NCBI GenBank assembly: GCA_049718665.1 | Contig: JBNARO010000003.1 | Location: forward strand, 11,637-75,636 | Direction of reading: 5' to 3' | Length of the DNA stretch: 64,000 nucleotides | Source of the DNA: NZ13-RE01 sp049718665 | GTDB lineage: Bacteria > Dictyoglomota > Dictyoglomia > Dictyoglomales > Dictyoglomaceae | In this document: positions 60,741 to 64,000 of the stretch, in pieces | How positions within the stretch are numbered: the first letter of the stretch is position 1 | Layout: each line of letters opens with the position of its first letter | Notes under the pieces: generated by a model | The model's database searches: none | What the model was told of the DNA's origin: nothing | Seen by the model: the letters and a program-made list of their open reading frames with translations, nothing else | Program-made: the position numbers and the translations under genes

Positions 60741-62031
60741 TTAATATTTTCCCTTCTCTAAAAACTATCTTTCCTTCTACTATAGTCAAAAAGGGCCATC
60801 CTTTAAGTTTCCAGCCTTTAAAGGGGGTATTTTTACCCTTTGAGAAAAATTCAGAAGGGTTTACTATTTTTTCTTTATGTAAATCAATAATGGTAAGATT
60901 TGCTAAATTTCCCCTCTCCAAAGGAATATATGGAATATTAAGGATCTTTGAAGGATTATAACTTATCTTTTTAAAAAGTTTTGGAAGGGATAATTTTCTA
61001 TGAAAATGACCATAAGTTATCATTAAAGGAATAAGGGTTTCTAATCCTGATATTCCAAATTCTGCTAAATTATATTCTTTTAACTTATCATCTTGATGAT
61101 GAGGAGCATGATCTGAAGTAATAACGTCAATTTCATCTTCTTCCAGTGCCTTCCATAGAGCGGATTGATCTTCTTCAGTTCTTAAAGGGGGATTAACTTT
61201 TGTGTTAGTATCATAATTCATTTCTTTTACATGTTCTTCTGTAAGAATTAGATGATGGGGGGTTACCTCGCATGTTACTTTTGTTCCATATTTCTTTGCC
61301 CACTTGATTATCTCGATACTTTGCCAGCAAGAAACATGAGCAATATGTAACTTCCCACCAGTTAATTGTGCTAAAAATACATCCCTTGCTACCATACTTG
61401 CCTCTGCAGTCCAAGGCATTCCTTTAAGCCCTAAGAGAGTTGCTGTTTTCCCCCAATTCATAGATCCTTCAAAGGTTAAATTTATATCTTCACAATGCTC
61501 TATTATTGGAACATTAAACATCTTTGAATATTCTAAAGCACATCTTAAAATCTCACTATTTGTAACACAACTGCCATCATCAGAAAATCCTCTTGCTCCT
61601 GCCATATACATATCTCCCATCTCTGAGAGCTCCTTTCCTTCTCTTCCTTTTGTTATAGTTCCGATGGGATATATTTTTACAAGATTTATTTCCTCAGATC
61701 TTTTATATATGTATTCAATAAAGGATCTTTGATCCAATGGAGGATTTGTATTAGGCATACAAGCTATGGAGGTAAAACCCCCTGCAACTCCTGCCATGCT
61801 TCCCGAAAGAAGGTCCTCCTTCCATTCATATCCTGGCTCTCGCAAATGAGTATGCATATCTACAAGGCTTGGAACTACAATTTTCCCTTCCCCATCTATA
61901 ACTTCACAGTCTTTTTCTTCTATCCCTTCTGATATCTCCTTTATTATTCCATTTTCTATAAGAACATCTTTTTTCTCTTCTAAATCCTTTTCAGGGTGAA
62001 TTAATAGAGCATTACGAATAAGAAACTTCAT
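60733..62031 (-). CDS. pyrC: Dihydroorotase
   Basis: Class I zinc amidohydrolase of 432 residues. Metal ligands are seen in VDMHTHLREPGYEWKEDLL, in IEHCEDINLT and IAHVSCWQSIE, and in ITSDHAPHH. It overlaps pyrB by 20 bp. It is likely to be translationally coupled within the operon. Confidence 0.95.
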   Translation of the reverse strand: MKFLIRNALLIHPEKDLEEKKDVLIENGIIKEISEGIEEKDCEVIDGEGKIVVPSLVDMHTHLREPGYEWKEDLLSGSMAGVAGGFTSIACMPNTNPPLDQRSFIEYIYKRSEEINLVKIYPIGTITKGREGKELSEMGDMYMAGARGFSDDGSCVTNSEILRCALEYSKMFNVPIIEHCEDINLTFEGSMNWGKTATLLGLKGMPWTAEASMVARDVFLAQLTGGKLHIAHVSCWQSIEIIKWAKKYGTKVTCEVTPHHLILTEEHVKEMNYDTNTKVNPPLRTEEDQSALWKALEEDEIDVITSDHAPHHQDDKLKEYNLAEFGISGLETLIPLMITYGHFHRKLSLPKLFKKISYNPSKILNIPYIPLERGNLANLTIIDLHKEKIVNPSEFFSKGKNTPFKGWKLKGWPFLTIVEGKIVFREGKILNV

Positions 62032-62956
62032 CTAACTTCCCTCCTCCCAGTATTAAATAAAGAAGAGCCATTCTTACAGCAACTCCATTGGTTACCTGTT
62101 CATTTATAACAGAGTAGGTACTATCTGCAACTTCTGAGGATATTTCTACTCCTCTGTTCATAGGTCCAGGATGCATAACTAAAACATCCACTTTTGCCTT
62201 CTTTAGTCTCTCAGCGGTAATTCCAAATAAAAGATGATACTCTCTTAAAGATGGGAAAAGACCCTTTCTTTGCCTTTCCAGTTGAAGTCTTAAAACATAG
62301 ATAATATCTGCATCTTCTATGGCCTCATCTACATTGTAATTTATTTCAACCCCTAAATCTTCTATACCAGGAGGAATTAATGTGGCAGGTCCACATACAT
62401 AAACCTTACTCCCAAGGGTCTTCCAGGCATAGATATTAGAGCGGGCTACTCTGCTATGCATAATATCTCCTATTATAGCGATCTTTAGATTATCCACTCT
62501 TTTCTTCTTTTCAAAAACTGTGTATACATCCAAAAGAGCTTGAGTAGGATGTTCATGCATTCCATCTCCTGCATTAATTACAGAACAAGATAAATTTTCT
62601 GCGAGAAAATGAGGAACTCCTGAAGAACTATGTCTTACGATAAGGGCATCTATTCCCATAGCTTCTAAAGTCTTTACTGTATCTAATAGACTCTCACCTT
62701 TTTGAACACTACTTACAGAGATTGAAATACTTATAGTATCTGCACTCAAATATTTTGCTGCCAGTTCAAAAGAAGTTCTAGTTCGGGTACTGGGTTCATA
62801 GAAGAGAGTACATATAGTTCTTCCTCTAAGAGTAGGTACTTTTTTAATGGTTCTTTTTAAAATGTCTTTCATAGAAACCGTTGTTTCGATAATGAGTTCT
62901 ATTTCTTCTTTTGTTAAATCTTCTATACCTAAAAGATCTTTATGCTTCCATACCAT
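62012..62956 (-). CDS. pyrB: Aspartate carbamoyltransferase catalytic subunit
   Basis: Condenses carbamoyl phosphate and aspartate. The 314 residues have the carbamoyl-phosphate motif YEPSTRTRTSFELAA, HPTQALLD and MHPGPMNRGVEI. No pyrI regulatory gene is present, so the enzyme is probably the unregulated trimer type. It lies 9 bp after pyrR. Confidence 0.96.
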   Translation of the reverse strand: MVWKHKDLLGIEDLTKEEIELIIETTVSMKDILKRTIKKVPTLRGRTICTLFYEPSTRTRTSFELAAKYLSADTISISISVSSVQKGESLLDTVKTLEAMGIDALIVRHSSSGVPHFLAENLSCSVINAGDGMHEHPTQALLDVYTVFEKKKRVDNLKIAIIGDIMHSRVARSNIYAWKTLGSKVYVCGPATLIPPGIEDLGVEINYNVDEAIEDADIIYVLRLQLERQRKGLFPSLREYHLLFGITAERLKKAKVDVLVMHPGPMNRGVEISSEVADSTYSVINEQVTNGVAVRMALLYLILGGGKLDEVSYS

Positions 62957-62965
62957 GTTATCACC

Positions 62966-63517
62966 TCACTGTTCTTGCCATTCTGCAATAACTACTTCGT
63001 CTACCCCATCGGTTTCTTCAAGTCTTACTTCAATTAATTCTTTTCGGGAGGTAGGAACATTCTTCCCTACATAATCTGCTCTTATAGGAAGTTCTCTATG
63101 TCCTCTATCAATTAAAACAGCAAGTTGTACTGTTTTTGGTCTTCCTAAATCTATAAGGGCGTCCAATGCAGATCTTACTGTCCTTCCGGTATATAAAACA
63201 TCATCTATTAAAATTACATCCTTTCCTTCAATAGAAAAATCAATCTCTGTCTTTCCAACTTTTGGTTGATCTAATCTAAGATTTAAATCATCTCTATATA
63301 AAGTTATATCTAAGCTTCCTACAGGAACTTCTTTCCCTTCTATCTCTTTTAAATATTTCTGAAGTCTATAAGCAAGAGGAACTCCCCTTCTTCTTATTCC
63401 CACAAGAACAATATTATCTATACCTTTATTTCTTTCCACTATCTCATGGGCAATTCTCCTTAATGACCTTCTTATCCCCTCTTTATCAAGAATTTTTGCC
63501 TTTTCTTGATAAATCAC
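62966..63517 (-). CDS. pyrR: Bifunctional pyr operon regulator / uracil phosphoribosyltransferase
   Basis: RNA-binding attenuation protein of 183 residues that responds to UMP and PRPP. The PRPP motif DVILIDDVLYTGRTVRSALDAL and the RNA-binding-face region VGIRRRGVPLAYRL are present. The start is a GTG at 63517 with AGGAGG seven bases upstream. First gene of pyrR-B-C-K-D-F. A PyrR binding loop, leader ORF and terminator lie directly upstream (63535-63641). Confidence 0.95.
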   Translation of the reverse strand: MIYQEKAKILDKEGIRRSLRRIAHEIVERNKGIDNIVLVGIRRRGVPLAYRLQKYLKEIEGKEVPVGSLDITLYRDDLNLRLDQPKVGKTEIDFSIEGKDVILIDDVLYTGRTVRSALDALIDLGRPKTVQLAVLIDRGHRELPIRADYVGKNVPTSRKELIEVRLEETDGVDEVVIAEWQEQ

Positions 63518-63534
63518 TTAAATTCCTCCTTTCA

Positions 63535-63582
63535 TAAAAAATAAAAGCAGGCTTATTACCCTTTATAGGTATGCCTGCTTTT
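63535..63582 (-). terminator. pyr operon attenuator terminator
   Basis: On the minus strand a 10-bp stem AAAAGCAGGC/GCCTGCTTTT (63573-63582 with 63543-63552) with an inner TACC/GGTA stem in the loop, followed by TTTTATTTTTT. It lies between the leader and pyrR, so it can cut off the whole operon. Confidence 0.85.
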
Positions 63583-63610
63583 TCTTCTTTTTTATAAAAA
63601 ATTTTTTCAA
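63563..63610 (-). CDS. Candidate pyr leader peptide (15 codons)
   Basis: A TTG-initiated ORF MKKFFIKKKKKQAYL with GGGAGG four bases upstream. It reads through the whole 5' arm of the terminator and stops inside its loop (TAA at 63563-63565). Its codons include a run of six T. A ribosome on it would block terminator folding, as with the pyrBI leader peptide of enteric bacteria. Translation is unproven. Confidence 0.5.
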   Translation of the reverse strand: MKKFFIKKKKKQAYL

Positions 63611-63623
63611 CTTTCCTCCCTTT

Positions 63624-63641
63624 TTAGCCTCACTGAGCTAA
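63624..63641 (-). promoter_or_regulatory. PyrR binding loop in the pyr leader
   Basis: The minus-strand hairpin TTAGC-TCAGTGAG-GCTAA contains AGCTCAGTGAGGCT, which matches 11 of 14 positions of the PyrR anti-antiterminator consensus (AGUCCAGAGAGGCU), including the CAGNGAGG core. It ends three bases before the GGGAGG of the leader ORF. Confidence 0.75.
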
Positions 63642-63656
63642 TTTAAAGGTCGTGTT

Positions 63657-63685
63657 ATTATAGAAGAGATAAAAAATTATGTCAA
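63657..63685 (-). promoter_or_regulatory. pyr operon promoter
   Basis: Exact TTGACA (63680-63685), 17-base spacer and TATAAT (63657-63662) on the minus strand. The start near 63650 gives a leader of about 130 bases before pyrR. Confidence 0.9.
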
Positions 63686-63714
63686 GGAATTTTGGGAGAG
63701 TGTTCAAAAAAATT

Positions 63715-63873
63715 TTAAATAAGGGGAAATGATATATTTAGAAGGGCAATTTTAAAGAGCCAAATTAAAAGAATTCTTATAAAGTAGTCCCTTCCTCCTC
63801 TTTTTATGTTCCCAAATACACTCTCTATTACTCTAAAAGTCTCTTTCACTATTTCTTTTCCCCTTTTTATCCT
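63715..63873 (-). pseudogene. Coding-like remnant, possibly from a transposase
   Basis: A 52-codon open stretch without a clear start (RIKRGKEIVKETFRVIESVFGNIKRGGRDYFIRILLIWLFKIALLNISFPLI). ESVFGNIKR is reminiscent of the C-terminus of some DDE transposases, but the match is weak. It is one frame away from the next open stretch (63867-64000), as if an old gene had been frameshifted. Confidence 0.35.
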
Positions 63874-64000
63874 TTAACTGTACTTTCTTCTATCTCCCTT
63901 CTCACATACTCTAAAAGCAAATCTAATGTTTCCTCCTTTATTCTGTCTCTTAATTCCTCCCTTAAATCTCTGAAAGATAGTCCCCTCGATAACTTTAAAA
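63867..64000 (-). CDS. 3' end of an unidentified gene cut by the window edge
   Basis: The last 43 or so residues of an open frame running in from the right edge (LSRGLSFRDLREELRDRIKEETLDLLLEYVRREIEESTVKG), a charged helix with a stop at 63867-63869. Not recognised. It may belong with the remnant at 63715-63873 through a frameshift. Confidence 0.4.
   Translation of the reverse strand, partial: LKLSRGLSFRDLREELRDRIKEETLDLLLEYVRREIEESTVKG

Noticed and set aside
1..64000. CRISPR arrays, rRNA genes, intact insertion sequences or prophage
   Set aside because: No regularly spaced repeats, rRNA-like sequence, complete transposase with terminal repeats, or phage gene block was seen.

Overview
The window reads like the chromosome of an AT-rich, thermophilic, anaerobic bacterium with a diderm envelope. 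My best guess is Dictyoglomus or a close relative. This rests on very low GC, proteins rich in Lys, Glu and Ile, long same-strand operons with 1-30 bp overlaps, a beta-barrel protein with a signal peptide, and oxygen-sensitive Fe-S and flavodoxin genes. It is inferred from overall character, not from a search. Two runs of exactly 100 N (41788-41887 and 53726-53825) are assembly gaps of unknown true length.

Layout. Positions 1-24696 are almost all minus strand: a BMP-type nucleoside/sugar ABC transporter (partial), ftsK, rnj, dapA, dapB, an M16 peptidase, pnp and rpsO. Upstream of these lie a coiled-coil gene, coaD, rsmD, recG, fakA, an Asp23 gene and an oligopeptide transporter (permeases and binding protein, no ATPases). 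Then come secG, tpiA, a Roadblock gene, pgk, yvcK and rapZ. A plus-strand class A PBP (24768-26702) meets a complete nine-gene his operon (hisZ-G-D-C-B-H-A-F-IE) tail to tail. Positions 34101-46380 are mainly plus strand: a redox/Fe-S module (HesB-like, ArsR, DGC, ferredoxin, HdrA-like), then flavodoxin, a short MerR and an Fe-S aldo/keto reductase. After a tRNA-Leu come a CDP-alcohol transferase, rsmG, a GNAT-like gene, a second ArsR gene, a divergent beta-barrel gene, hsp20, lon and a baeRF gene. Positions 46411-52933 (minus) hold gap, leuS, a two-gene ABC-2 exporter and a peroxiredoxin. Positions 53081-54322 are gene debris. Next is fur-feoA-feoB (plus), then a GntR/LacI regulator and the pyr operon (pyrR-B-C-K-D-F, minus). 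The right edge carries broken coding remnants.

How it works together. Pyrimidine synthesis appears to be controlled by a leader that combines a PyrR binding loop, a short leader peptide and a terminator. Histidine synthesis uses the HisZ/short HisG pair. The glycolysis genes pgk and tpiA share an operon with secG and a Roadblock protein, while gap is separate. Iron uptake follows a Fur-family gene whose promoter lies inside a large inverted repeat, and the peroxiredoxin promoter carries an exact PerR-type box. Flavodoxin, MerR and the aldo/keto reductase sit behind a MerR-type promoter with a 19-bp spacer. A TGTGA-N6-TCACA palindrome lies near -60 of two divergent promoters (hsp20 and the beta-barrel gene). 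Two genes (rapZ and gntR) appear to be leaderless.

The items most worth following are the pyr leader, the PerR, Fur, MerR and CRP-like operators, and the small Fe-S/redox module at 34101-35818.
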